NCBI GenBank assembly: GCA_031282635.1
Contig: JAITDJ010000042.1
Coordinates: 1-33,290, forward strand
DNA from: Clostridiales bacterium
Lineage (GTDB): Bacteria; Bacillota; Clostridia; Lachnospirales; WQUN01
Length of the DNA stretch: 33,290 nucleotides
Reading direction: 5' to 3'
The position numbers and the translations under genes are program-made. A model generated the notes under the pieces. It was not told where the DNA came from, did no database searches, and worked only from the letters and a program-made list of their open reading frames with translations. Every line of letters begins with the position of its first letter. The first letter of the stretch is position 1. Positions 17,501 to 26,490 of this stretch are shown here, one piece after another.

Positions 17501-17551
17501 ATGCCGCCGTCCTCACCCCGCGATCCAGCCGCGCATGAGGATCGACGGCAT
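17501..17551. other. Long imperfect hairpin between convergent nagA and PPOX genes
   Basis: ATGCCGCCGTCCTCA (17501-17515) pairs almost fully with TGAGGATCGACGGCAT (17536-17551). The stem is strong, but no T-run follows on either strand. It may act as a transcript-end stabiliser or a non-canonical terminator. In 17552-17615 I see nothing further. Confidence 0.4.
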
Positions 17552-17615
17552 CGGAAATGGATAAACCCGTCAAATGTTCTTCAGCGGTTTGACTTGTCTG
17601 AAAAAAGCGCGGCGG

Positions 17616-18017
17616 TCAGAACTTAATTACTTTAGGATCTCCCGGCCCAAATCGCGCGATTGTCGCAACCGCGTCCTTGAGATATAATACCTGCGTATTG
17701 CCGTCGTCAGCCTTGTACATCCCCTTTAGCATCGGATTCGCGTCGAGCATATGCTGTTTCGCCTCCGTACGGTCGTCGTCTGCGGCAATCGCCTGGACAC
17801 GCAGCCATTTTTCCCCGTCAAAAGCGCAAATTTCAATCTTGGGATTCTCCGCCATCTGCTTGGACACGTCCTTAACCTTGCCGGTCTGGAAGTAGAGTTT
17901 CCCCTCAAAAACGTCTATGGCGCCGAATGGACGGACACGGGGCTGATCGCCCTCCGCCGTGGCCAGATAAAATGTGCCGCACTTCTTCAAAAAATCAAAT
18001 ACCTCCTGCACTTGCAT
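17616..18017 (-). CDS. Pyridoxamine-5'-phosphate-oxidase-fold (PPOX) flavin-binding protein
   Basis: A 133-residue split-barrel protein, a size typical of single-domain PPOX/NimA-like reductases. It opens with EVFDFLKKCGTFYLAT-EGDQPRVRPFGA, the usual FMN-site start of this family, then GKLYFQTGKVKDVSKQMAENPKIEI. It probably binds FMN or a related cofactor; the substrate is not evident, and pyridoxine biosynthesis itself is unlikely for this short form. An ideal SD (GAAGGAGG) lies 4-5 nt before the ATG. Its promoter overlaps a 12-bp palindrome at 18034-18045, so it is probably regulated. Confidence 0.88.
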   Translation of the reverse strand: MQVQEVFDFLKKCGTFYLATAEGDQPRVRPFGAIDVFEGKLYFQTGKVKDVSKQMAENPKIEICAFDGEKWLRVQAIAADDDRTEAKQHMLDANPMLKGMYKADDGNTQVLYLKDAVATIARFGPGDPKVIKF

Positions 18018-18033
18018 GTACCTCCTTCTATTT

Positions 18034-18045
18034 GTAAGATCTTAC
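18034..18045. promoter_or_regulatory. Perfect 12-bp palindrome, likely operator
   Basis: GTAAGATCTTAC lies just downstream of the -10 box of the minus-strand promoter at 18050-18077, across the predicted start of transcription. A repressor bound here would block the PPOX gene. The regulator is not encoded nearby. Confidence 0.5.
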
Positions 18046-18049
18046 TTAT

Positions 18050-18077
18050 ACTATAGGAACATATAAATAATTGTCAA
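18050..18077 (-). promoter_or_regulatory. Promoter of the PPOX gene
   Basis: On the minus strand TTGACA (18072-18077), 16 nt, TATAGT (18050-18055). Confidence 0.7.
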
Positions 18078-18168
18078 GCATCTTATTATTCCGTGTTGCC
18101 CTTCCGTTAGATAGATTTTTCTTGCAATTGGATTAACCTGTCATTACCCATATGCCCGCAAACCGCCT

Positions 18169-18852
18169 TCACCTTAGTATCTCCGCCACTTCAAGTAAAT
18201 CGGCGCGTATCAGAGCCTTTTCAGCCACATCCCGCGGAACCGGAAGCAAATCGGGTACGACGACCGTGATCATTCCGGCGGACAGAGCTGAAATGGCGCC
18301 GTGGGGCGAATCCTCAACTGCAAGGCAATGTCCGGGCCTAACGCCAAGCCTTTCAGCCATTAAGAGATATGGCGCGGGATCAGGCTTTCCCGGCGAGGCT
18401 TCTCCGCCGCAAACCATACATACTGTCAAAGCCGCCAAACCTGCGGATATAAGTGTAGCTTCGGCTGAATGCCGTCTGGTGGAAGTGCATACGCCGGTTT
18501 TCAGCCCCCGCGCTTTTGCTGCGGCCAGCAATTCGTTTAAACCAGACTTTTTCGGTATTCCGCCGTTTTCACGCAACGTCGCGAGGCGTATGGCAACCTC
18601 GTCCCATATTTCACTCACAGGGGCGGAAGGACTGGCCATACGCATAATCTCCCGCGAATAGTCGCTCGTTGTGCCTATCATGGATAAAAATACGTCACGT
18701 TCGATCGGAAAACCATTCTTCGCGGATACCTGAACCAGTAAATCTACGATAATACGTTCGGTATCCACAATGGTTCCGTCCATATCTAAAATGAGAGCTT
18801 CTATGATAATATCGGGCGGCAGGCCCGACTTGAATATAGCTTTCAAATTCAT
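18169..18852 (-). CDS. HAD superfamily hydrolase (beta-phosphoglucomutase/phosphatase-like)
   Basis: A 227-residue cytoplasmic phosphatase or phosphomutase. Motif I is LDMDGTIVDTE (nucleophile Asp23, Asp25), motif II is VCTSTRRHS, motif III is GKPDPAPY, and motif IV is VEDSPHGAISAL. A helical cap lies between motifs I and II, so it is a subfamily I HAD. The substrate cannot be told from sequence. I chose ATG 18850-18852, with GGGAG 8 nt upstream; the preceding in-frame TTG is too close to the SD. Confidence 0.88.
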   Translation of the reverse strand: MNLKAIFKSGLPPDIIIEALILDMDGTIVDTERIIVDLLVQVSAKNGFPIERDVFLSMIGTTSDYSREIMRMASPSAPVSEIWDEVAIRLATLRENGGIPKKSGLNELLAAAKARGLKTGVCTSTRRHSAEATLISAGLAALTVCMVCGGEASPGKPDPAPYLLMAERLGVRPGHCLAVEDSPHGAISALSAGMITVVVPDLLPVPRDVAEKALIRADLLEVAEILR

Positions 18853-18898
18853 CAACCCTGCTCCCTTTTGAATTCGCCCGCGGCATTGCCTGAATACT

Positions 18899-18927
18899 AT
18901 TATAAACGACAGCCGGCGTCAGATCAA
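18899..18927 (-). promoter_or_regulatory. Promoter of the HAD hydrolase gene
   Basis: On the minus strand TTGATC (18922-18927), 17 nt, TATAAT (18899-18904). Confidence 0.65.
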
Positions 18928-18977
18928 GCTTGGCGTTCTGAATGAAAAGTGAGATAGATAATTTGTAAATTTTATGC

Positions 18978-19007
18978 TTGACAAATACAAGTCCGGCGGC
19001 ATATAAT
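18978..19007 (+). promoter_or_regulatory. Promoter of the nitrogenase-like operon
   Basis: TTGACA (18978-18983), 18 nt, TATAAT (19002-19007); both boxes are perfect. No other promoter is obvious until 32.6 kb. An inverted repeat ATTTGT (18961-18966)/ACAAAT (18981-18986) overlaps the -35 box and could be an operator. The start point near 19014 gives an unusually long leader of about 147 nt. Confidence 0.75.
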
Positions 19008-19027
19008 ATAGACAGTTAAAACATACT

Positions 19028-19153
19028 ATGTATATATGTAAATATGCAATTGAGATCGAGCGGAAAACCGGAGGGTTCCATTGCGCGATTATGCGTAACG
19101 GCCTTCGTTTTTTTTATAAGGGGGATGTAATGGAGCAGAATCGAAAGGAATGA
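19028..19153 (+). other. Leader open frame with a 7-codon minigene at its end
   Basis: The leader contains a 41-codon frame (ATG 19028, TGA 19151) without an SD. It crosses the possible attenuator and has Cys codons at positions 4 and 19. Its last seven codons can also start at ATG 19130, which has the best SD in the leader (AAGGGGG, 19118-19124). This minigene (MEQNRKE) ends 7 nt before the cysK ATG and contains the cysK SD (AAAGGA). It could be a regulatory leader peptide or chance. Confidence 0.25.
19069..19115 (+). terminator. Possible transcription attenuator in the operon leader
   Basis: CGGAGG (19069-19074) can pair with CCTTCG (19102-19107). Inside, TTGCGC (19081-19086) pairs with GCGTAA (19093-19098). 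Eight T follow directly (19108-19115), as in an intrinsic terminator, yet this lies before the first gene. A competing pairing, TGCAAT (19045-19050) with ATTGCG (19080-19085), would open the inner stem. It matches no T-box or SAM-riboswitch layout I recognise. Confidence 0.45.
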
Positions 19154-19160
19154 AAACAGG

Positions 19161-20096
19161 ATGCCCAGAATAGCGCGGAAACTTACGGATTTAATCGGGC
19201 ATACGCCTCTGCTGCAGCTGGAAAATTTCAGCGAGGCGCGCGGCCTTGCCAGCCCGATTATAGCCAAACTGGAATATCTCAACCCCGGAGGCAGTGTAAA
19301 AGATCGCGTCGGTTACGCTATGATACGGGACGCGGAAGACAAAGAGATAATAGGCAAAGGATCGGTAATTATCGAACCCACCAGCGGTAACACCGGTATT
19401 GCGCTGGCTTACGTGGCCGCCGCGAAAAAATACCGCGTTATACTCGTTATGCCGGAAACCATGAGCCTGGAGCGTCAGAAGCTGCTGAAGGCTCTGGGCG
19501 CCGAACTGGTACTTACGGAGGGCGGCCAGGGTATGCGCGGGGCTATACGTAAAGCGGAGCAGCTGGCGGCGGAAATCCCAATGGCCTTTATACCGCGTCA
19601 GTTCGTCAACCCGGCGAATGTGCGCATTCACAGGGAGACCACCGCTATAGAAATCTGGAACGACACGGCGGGGACAGTGGACATCGTGGTGGCGGGCGTT
19701 GGTACGGGCGGTACTGTCAGCGGCGTGGGGCAGGTATTGAAATCCAGGAAGCCTGATGTGCGCATTGTAGCGGTGGAGCCTGCAGCGTCCCCCGTTCTGT
19801 CGGGGGGTAAGCCGGGAACTCATGAGATACAGGGAATCGGGGCAGGCTTCGAGCCGGATATATATGACAGGGACATTGTGGATGAAGTGTTTCGCGTGGA
19901 GGATCGCGAGGCTTTTAAGACCGCCAGGCAGCTTGCCCGCGCCGAAGGTCTGCTGGTCGGCGTCTCGTCGGGCGCCGCCGCGTTCGCGGCCGTGAATGTG
20001 GCCGGCCGCCCGGAAAACAGGGATAAAGTTGTTGTGGCGATTTTACCGGACACAGGCGAGCGTTATCTTTCCATCGGGCTGTATGACGATGCCTGA
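19161..20096 (+). CDS. cysK: Cysteine synthase (O-acetylserine sulfhydrylase), copy 1
   Basis: A 311-residue fold-type II PLP enzyme that makes cysteine from O-acetylserine and sulfide. PLP lysine K47 is in NPGGSVKDR, the substrate loop is TSGNTG (74-79), the phosphate-binding loop is [12 protein letters not shown] (179-190), and PDTGERYLS lies at the end. First gene of the operon, reached through the unusual leader. The SD is AAAGGA, 10 nt before the ATG, overlapping the minigene. A second, close copy lies at 26491. Position at the head of a reductase/transporter operon suggests it captures sulfide released by the pathway, or supplies sulfur for cluster assembly. Confidence 0.93.
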   Translation: MPRIARKLTDLIGHTPLLQLENFSEARGLASPIIAKLEYLNPGGSVKDRVGYAMIRDAEDKEIIGKGSVIIEPTSGNTGIALAYVAAAKKYRVILVMPETMSLERQKLLKALGAELVLTEGGQGMRGAIRKAEQLAAEIPMAFIPRQFVNPANVRIHRETTAIEIWNDTAGTVDIVVAGVGTGGTVSGVGQVLKSRKPDVRIVAVEPAASPVLSGGKPGTHEIQGIGAGFEPDIYDRDIVDEVFRVEDREAFKTARQLARAEGLLVGVSSGAAAFAAVNVAGRPENRDKVVVAILPDTGERYLSIGLYDDA

Positions 20097-20105
20097 GGAG
20101 GAACT

Positions 20106-20954
20106 ATGGAAAACAAAATAGAACTGAAAGGACTCAGACAGTCCTTTAATGTCCGCAACAAAGAAAAACGCTGTACAGAGGAATTTGTCGCGCTTGAAGA
20201 TTTCAGCCTTTCTGTAGACGACGGGGAATTTATAACCATAGTGGGGCCTTCCGGCTGCGGAAAGAGTACGCTATTGGATATAATAGCGGGCTTAACCAAG
20301 CCCAAAAGCGGGGAAATCTTCATTGATGGGCGCAAGGTAAGCGGCCCGGCGCTGGACAGAGGCTTTATTATGCAGGGATACGCCCTGTTTCCATGGCGTA
20401 CGGTGGAACGAAATGTGGAATACGGCCTGGAAGTGAAACACGTGCCCAAAAGGGAACGGCGGGATATTTGCCGGTATTTTATCGAATTGGTCGGTCTGAC
20501 GGGATTTGAGGAACGGTATCCCAACGAGCTGTCCGGCGGCATGCGCCAGCGTGTGGCTATAGCCCGCAGCCTGGCCTATAATCCGCAGGTGCTGTTGATG
20601 GATGAGCCTTTTGCCGCTGTGGACGCTCAGACCAGAGAGATTTTACAGGATGAACTGCTCCGTATCTGGGAGGCCACGAAGAAGACGGTTATCTTTATTA
20701 CCCACAGTATTGAGGAAGCGGTGCTGCTGGCGGATCGCGTCGTAGTGATGACCGCCTCCCCCGGAACAGTCAAAAGAATTCTGGATATTGATCTGCCCCG
20801 TCCGCGTACCGCTTCGGATATGAGGATTTCGGCGGATTTCAATTGGATCAGCAATCGCATTTGGGAATTACTGCAAAGCGCCGCGGCCGTGAAAACATCG
20901 AAACCGTCCGGCCAGGATTTAGCCAGTGAAATATCTGTTTCGGCGCGGCTTTAG
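20106..20954 (+). CDS. ABC transporter ATPase, nitrate/sulfonate/taurine type (SsuB/TauB-like)
   Basis: A 282-residue ATP-binding subunit of a two-component-type importer at the inner membrane face. Walker A GPSGCGKST (47-55), Q-loop near MQGYALFPW (89-97), signature LSGGMRQR (142-149), Walker B VLLMDEP (162-168) and H-loop His200. The length and FPWRTVERNVEYGLE segment match the SsuB/TauB/NrtD branch. Its permease and binding protein lie 2.8 kb downstream (23783-25602), separated by a nitrogenase-like pair. The substrate is probably an organosulfur compound, inferred from context. A 6-bp GC hairpin (20944-20959) spans its stop codon. Confidence 0.9.
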   Translation: MENKIELKGLRQSFNVRNKEKRCTEEFVALEDFSLSVDDGEFITIVGPSGCGKSTLLDIIAGLTKPKSGEIFIDGRKVSGPALDRGFIMQGYALFPWRTVERNVEYGLEVKHVPKRERRDICRYFIELVGLTGFEERYPNELSGGMRQRVAIARSLAYNPQVLLMDEPFAAVDAQTREILQDELLRIWEATKKTVIFITHSIEEAVLLADRVVVMTASPGTVKRILDIDLPRPRTASDMRISADFNWISNRIWELLQSAAAVKTSKPSGQDLASEISVSARL

Positions 20955-21004
20955 CCGCGGCCGCGCGGCGATGTAAAAATGATTCTCAGTATAGGGAGGT
21001 TATC

Positions 21005-22468
21005 ATGCCGTTTGATTTTACCAGCACTACATTCGGAATTCGCGAGGAACGCCTTGGCTCTCTGGTCGGATATGTGGGTTCCATTCGCGACCTGGCGGAG
21101 CAATCCTGCCGTGGATCGCTTAAAGACAGAGGGCGTTGTTTCTCTCAGTCCAGTTCATGTGACGCGGGCTGCGCTATGGGTTATATCACCCATATCCGTG
21201 ACGTGGCTATGATAAACCACGCGCCGTCCGGCTGCACCGCGCCGGCGTCCGCGATTGTGACTATGCAGACGCAACTGGCCGATAAGCGGAGTTTGCCCTA
21301 TAATACGGTAGTTTTGGGCACCGATCTGAACGAATCTGACACCATATTCGGCGCGGCCGCCGGGCTTAAGCAAACCATTCTGGAGACATGGGAACGTTAT
21401 AAGCCATCCGCTATATTCGTTACTACGTCATGTGTTTCAGGCATTATAGGCGAGGATGTGGACGCCGTAATCAGCGAGGCCGCTGAAATGCTGCCTGTTC
21501 CGGTTGTGCCGATTCACTGTGAGGGTTTTAAAAGCAAAGTATGGGCCACGGGCTTTGACGCCTGTGACCACGCGATTTTATCGGCAATAGTCAAACCGCC
21601 TCAGAAAAAAGGCAATTTTGTGAATTTTAAGAATTTTAACGAAAGCGCCCGCGCGGATATCGTTGAAATGTTCGAGAGCATCGGCGTCAAAACGTTTTTT
21701 CTTTATTCAAACACAACGATTGAGGAGATTTCCCACATATCAGAAGCGTTGGCTACCGTTTCCATATGCGGTACGCTTTGCTCATATCTGGGCAACGGGC
21801 TTCTGGAAAAGCATGGCGTGCCTTATATAAACACAATCAATCCGCTGGGCGTCGTCGGATTTGAGGCCTGGTTCCGTGAAGTGGGCCGCGTAATAGGCAA
21901 AGAAGCCGAGGCGGAAGCTTATATTGAACGTGAAAGAGCGATCTACATCCCAAAACTCGAGCAAGTCAGAGAAAAGCTGAAGGGCAGGCGGGTTGTGCTG
22001 GGTATGGGTTCCAGCTTTGCGTTCCAGATTGCGCGGGTAGTGCAGGAATTGGGTATGGAAGTGGCCTATGTGACCTCCTGGCACTACGATTCCCGCTACG
22101 ACGACGGCAATCCGCCGCCGCATGTTCAGCACTTGGCGGCTTCCTCACCTGTGGACTTTCCCGTCAACATTGCCGACCAGCAGAATTTTGAACTGATGAA
22201 CATTCTTAATACATATAAACCCGACTTATACCTCGGCCGCCATGGAGGAACATCCATATGGGCCATAAAACAGGGTGTTCCCGCAATCTTTATGGCGGAT
22301 GAGTATATGGCGTTCGGATACAAACGGACACTCAGTTTTGCCTATACCATACTGGATCGTATTACCAACCGCAGTTTTGAAAAGAACCTGACGGCGCGTA
22401 TAAAGCTGCCATACACCGGCTGGTGGTACGCGCAGGACAGCGGCGGCATGTATGAGGAGGCGCGTTAG
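21005..22468 (+). CDS. Nitrogenase-like component 1, NifD-type subunit (pair 1)
   Basis: A 487-residue member of the nitrogenase component-1 superfamily. P-cluster-type cysteines are C52, C77 and C143; the C77-C143 spacing (66) equals that of Azotobacter NifD Cys88-Cys154, and C143 sits in TSCVSGIIGEDVDAV. C255 in VSICGT lies 16 residues before the GVP motif, exactly where NifD Cys275 (the cofactor ligand) precedes GIP. The equivalent of His442 is missing (FMADEYM here versus RQMHSWDY). In the IHCEGF segment Trp180 replaces Gln191 and Phe184 replaces His195. Hence it very likely holds a NifB-derived cluster but is not a N2 reductase. The SD is AGGGAGGT. It is 2 nt upstream of its NifK-like partner. 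Closest known idea: methylthio-alkane reductase (MarD)-like. Confidence 0.88.
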   Translation: MPFDFTSTTFGIREERLGSLVGYVGSIRDLAEQSCRGSLKDRGRCFSQSSSCDAGCAMGYITHIRDVAMINHAPSGCTAPASAIVTMQTQLADKRSLPYNTVVLGTDLNESDTIFGAAAGLKQTILETWERYKPSAIFVTTSCVSGIIGEDVDAVISEAAEMLPVPVVPIHCEGFKSKVWATGFDACDHAILSAIVKPPQKKGNFVNFKNFNESARADIVEMFESIGVKTFFLYSNTTIEEISHISEALATVSICGTLCSYLGNGLLEKHGVPYINTINPLGVVGFEAWFREVGRVIGKEAEAEAYIERERAIYIPKLEQVREKLKGRRVVLGMGSSFAFQIARVVQELGMEVAYVTSWHYDSRYDDGNPPPHVQHLAASSPVDFPVNIADQQNFELMNILNTYKPDLYLGRHGGTSIWAIKQGVPAIFMADEYMAFGYKRTLSFAYTILDRITNRSFEKNLTARIKLPYTGWWYAQDSGGMYEEAR

Positions 22469-22470
22469 GC

Positions 22471-23772
22471 ATGGCAAAGACGTTGGATCAGGTTCGTTAT
22501 AAATGCGCGTTGGGCGGCATTCAAACGGTGCAGTCCATAGAAGGCGCCCTGCCCATACTTCACGCCGGGCCGGGCTGTTCGGATAAACTTTCCACAGGAT
22601 ATGGCACATCAGGGCATTTTGCCCCGCGCATTTTTCCCTGCTCAAATCTCAGTGAAAAAGAGGTTGTGTTTGGCGGAGAGGAGCGTTTAAAGGAATTAAT
22701 AGAAAATTCTCTGCGCATCATAGACGCGGATCTCTATGTAGTGCTGACCGGATGTTCGTCGGAGATCGTCGGCGACGACGCCGGGGAAGTAACAAGCCGG
22801 TTCCGCGCGTCAGGCAAGCCTGTAATCCAGGCCTCGGGCGCGGGTTTCAAGGGCAGTAATTACATGGGGTATGAGTGGGTATTGGAATCGATTATAAATC
22901 AATATCTTGATGAAATCGAGCCGGCGCCGGAAAAGGGTCTGGTCAATGTGTTCGCGAGCCTGCCTCAGCACGATCCGTACTGGCATGGCAATTATGACGC
23001 GCTGGAAACCCTGCTGGCAAAAATCGGCTTGAAGGCGAACATTATATTCGGATACGGACGCGGTGTGAAAAATGTTAACCGGATTCCTCATGCGGAATTC
23101 AATTTGGTCGTCAGCCCCTGGCTGGGGATGGAAACCGCGAAACTGCTGGAAGAGAGATTCGAAACCCCATACCTGCATTATCCCAACCTTCCCATAGGCG
23201 CGTACGAAACCAGCGCGTTCCTGCGTGAAGTCGGCAATTTTGCGGAACTTGATACGGACAAAATAAACGCCGTAATTGAGGAAAATGAGCGCCGGTATTA
23301 CTACTTCATTGAGCGTTTCGCGGACTTGTTCCTGGAGAACCGCATCATGTCCAAGCGGTTCACGGTGGCTTCCGAAACGCAGTACACTTTGGGAATCACA
23401 AAATTTTTGGTTAACGATTTGGGTCTGTTTCCCCAAAAGCAGTTTGCCATGGAAAACGTGCCGGGAAAATACCGATCCGATGTTAAAAGTCAATTTAAGG
23501 AATTACGCTTCGGCATAGAAGCGGATATCTCCTTTGAAACCGACGGCTATCTTGTGCACGAGGCGATCAGGCGAAGCGATTACTTGGGATATCCGCTAAT
23601 TATCGGCAGCGCCTGGGAGAAAAAAATCGCGAAAGAGACCTCCGCTCATTTTCTGCCCATATCCTGGCCGCTGAACGAGAGGCTGATAATAAACAGCAGC
23701 TATGTGGGCTACGAGGGCGGACTGAAATTGTTGGAGGACATATATTCGGTGGTTCTTACAAGATTTAATTAA
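22471..23772 (+). CDS. Nitrogenase-like component 1, NifK-type subunit (pair 1)
   Basis: A 433-residue beta-type subunit, expected to pair with the product of 21005-22468 in an alpha2beta2 complex. P-cluster-type cysteines C12 (YKCALGG), C36 (HAGPGCS) and C95 (LTGCSSEIVGDD) are spaced like NifK Cys70/95/153. It lacks the N-terminal extension of true NifK. EKEVVFGGEERLKELI and the closing YVGYEGGLKLLEDIY segment are shared with the second NifK-like protein (28342). The presence of all three cysteines argues against a NifN-like scaffold, which loses most of them. Confidence 0.87.
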   Translation: MAKTLDQVRYKCALGGIQTVQSIEGALPILHAGPGCSDKLSTGYGTSGHFAPRIFPCSNLSEKEVVFGGEERLKELIENSLRIIDADLYVVLTGCSSEIVGDDAGEVTSRFRASGKPVIQASGAGFKGSNYMGYEWVLESIINQYLDEIEPAPEKGLVNVFASLPQHDPYWHGNYDALETLLAKIGLKANIIFGYGRGVKNVNRIPHAEFNLVVSPWLGMETAKLLEERFETPYLHYPNLPIGAYETSAFLREVGNFAELDTDKINAVIEENERRYYYFIERFADLFLENRIMSKRFTVASETQYTLGITKFLVNDLGLFPQKQFAMENVPGKYRSDVKSQFKELRFGIEADISFETDGYLVHEAIRRSDYLGYPLIIGSAWEKKIAKETSAHFLPISWPLNERLIINSSYVGYEGGLKLLEDIYSVVLTRFN

Positions 23773-23782
23773 GGGGGTTATT

Positions 23783-24820
23783 ATGAAATTACGGTTCTTA
23801 AGCGCGCTCGGCATTTTAGCTGTAATGGTTTCCGCCTGCGGCGCGGCGGCCGTCAGCTCGTCCGAGGCCGCCGGTTCTGCGGAAGAAGAGCTATTCACTC
23901 TGCGGATTGTCACGCAAACCGGGTTCAATGAACTTAACGTGGCGGACGCGCTCGGGTTCTTCCGCGACGAGGGCATTCAAATAGAATACACGGGCGTCTT
24001 ATCTAAAGGGGTTACGGAGTATCAGTTGATTGAACAGGGCGAGATTGACGCTTTTACCACCGGTCACCCTCCGAATGTGGCGCAGGCGCGTCTTGCCGGC
24101 ATTAAAGTCAAAGTCGTTTCTCCGGGTATGGTAGACAACCCGGATCCGAATTTTGCCCATGTCCGCTATCTTGTGAAACCGGGCAGCCCGATTCAGACGC
24201 TGGATGAAGCGGTCGGCAAAAAGGTGACGGTAAGCAGTATATCCGGCTGTACGACGGGATATGTGCAGTATTATCTGAAGAGCAAAGGACTGGATCCCGA
24301 CAGCGTCGAGTTTGTGGTTATCCCCGATTCGGAAGCGCTGCTTTCCTTAAGTGAGGGTTTGATAGACATTACAGTCACCCATCCGCCGTTTGCCGGCAAA
24401 GCGATAGCCGAAGGCGCGGCCAGGGAGATACTGAACAGCTGGGAAATATTTCACAGCCCGGGCGCAGGGCTTTCGGTACGCGGATTTTCCGAGGCGTTCA
24501 TAGCCGAACATCCCGATGTGGCGCAGGGTTTTGTCAACGCTTTATATCGCTCTCACATTTGGATCAACAGCCATTTTGACGACGCGAAAAAAATTGTGGC
24601 GTATTATCTTGATCTGGAACCATCTGATCTGAGTTCGTTTTATTATTGCGACGACAAAGAAGTCAGAGAGGACTATATACGCGAGTGGTTTGATATATGT
24701 GAGGAAATCGGTTTATGGGAAAAAGGCGCCATCGCGCCCGCTGAAATTATTGACAATCAATTTACGCCAAAAGACGCGCCCGCCGGAGACGCCGATTTGA
24801 GATGGGAACCGGGGGTATGA
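23783..24820 (+). CDS. ABC transporter substrate-binding lipoprotein (SsuA/TauA/NMT1-like)
   Basis: A 345-residue extracytoplasmic lipoprotein. Lipobox VSAC with Cys19, followed by an Ala/Ser-rich tether. The mature part has the family's LRIVTQTGFNELNVADALGFFRDEGI opening, a GEIDAFTTGHPP ligand loop and GKKVTVSSISGCTTGY, where sulfonate- and taurine-binding proteins contact the ligand. It presumably binds the operon's substrate outside the cell. The ligand cannot be read from sequence; an organosulfur compound is the contextual guess. The stop overlaps the permease ATG by 4 nt. Confidence 0.88.
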   Translation: MKLRFLSALGILAVMVSACGAAAVSSSEAAGSAEEELFTLRIVTQTGFNELNVADALGFFRDEGIQIEYTGVLSKGVTEYQLIEQGEIDAFTTGHPPNVAQARLAGIKVKVVSPGMVDNPDPNFAHVRYLVKPGSPIQTLDEAVGKKVTVSSISGCTTGYVQYYLKSKGLDPDSVEFVVIPDSEALLSLSEGLIDITVTHPPFAGKAIAEGAAREILNSWEIFHSPGAGLSVRGFSEAFIAEHPDVAQGFVNALYRSHIWINSHFDDAKKIVAYYLDLEPSDLSSFYYCDDKEVREDYIREWFDICEEIGLWEKGAIAPAEIIDNQFTPKDAPAGDADLRWEPGV

Positions 24821-25602
24821 CCGCCGTTTTAAAAATAAAAAAATTTGTTAGGACGTTAACGCGTTTTTCATCCATACTGCTATTTGTTCTGCTATGGGAA
24901 CTCTTTGCCAGGATGAAGCTCTTTGTAAACCCGACGTTCCTGCCGCCGTTTTCAAATGTGCTGGCCGCGCTGCTGAAAGTGGCGCGGGACGGCACTTTGT
25001 GGAAGCACGCTGCAATCAGCTTACAGAGATCCCTGTTTGGCTTCGCGATTGGCATGGCTTTTTCCGTCCCATTCGGGCTGTGTGTAGGTTGGTTTAAGAG
25101 ATTCGGCGGGTTTCTTAATCCACTGCTTCAGACGTTCCGCAATATGCCTACGCTGGCTCTGCTGCCGGTGTTTGTGATGTTTTTCGGGATCGGGGAATTT
25201 TCCAAAATTATGGTTATCTTTTGGGGCGTGCTATGGAGCGTTCTGCTGAATACGATCGCGGGGGTGCAGAGCGTTGACCCGCAGATGATTAAAGCTTCCC
25301 GTTCTATGGGAACCGGCTCTGTGAAAATGTTTGCCAGTGTTATACTGCCGGCTTCGCTGCCGTTTATCTTTACGGGCATGCGTATTTCCGCCACAACATC
25401 CATTCTGATATTGATTGCGGCGGAAATGATTGGGGCGAGCAAAGGGTTGGGCTACGCGCTGTATTTTTATCAATCGAATATGAAAATACCCGAAATGTAC
25501 GCTTATATAATCGTAATGGCCATAATTGGAGTCGCGCTGAATTTTTCGTTGGAAGCGGTGGAACGCCGCAGTTTTCGGTGGCGCGGCGGGTCCGCGGAAT
25601 AA
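24817..25602 (+). CDS. ABC transporter permease (SsuC/TauC-like)
   Basis: A 261-residue inner-membrane subunit with about six hydrophobic helices (for example LLFVLLWELFA and FGFAIGMAFSVPFGLCVGW) and the EAA coupling loop around VDPQMIKASRSMG, which docks on the ATPase. I chose the ATG at 24817 because it overlaps the upstream stop (ATGA); an in-frame ATG at 24802 would add five residues. With the genes at 20106 and 23783 it completes one importer. Confidence 0.9.
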   Translation: MTAVLKIKKFVRTLTRFSSILLFVLLWELFARMKLFVNPTFLPPFSNVLAALLKVARDGTLWKHAAISLQRSLFGFAIGMAFSVPFGLCVGWFKRFGGFLNPLLQTFRNMPTLALLPVFVMFFGIGEFSKIMVIFWGVLWSVLLNTIAGVQSVDPQMIKASRSMGTGSVKMFASVILPASLPFIFTGMRISATTSILILIAAEMIGASKGLGYALYFYQSNMKIPEMYAYIIVMAIIGVALNFSLEAVERRSFRWRGGSAE

Positions 25603-25626
25603 AACAGGATGGAGGCAATCGCGTAA

Positions 25627-26481
<855 letters not shown>

Positions 26482-26490
26482 GGGGGAGTT

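Noticed and set aside
19191-19823. 210-codon minus-strand open frame
   Set aside because: Antisense to cysK copy 1; a shadow of GC-biased codons.
22810-23493. 227-codon minus-strand open frame
   Set aside because: Antisense to the NifK-like gene of pair 1, no SD or domain.
25609-25626. Five-codon frame (MEAIA) abutting the ATG of NifH-like copy 1
   Set aside because: Too short to judge; its GGAGG is better explained as the SD of the NifH-like gene.
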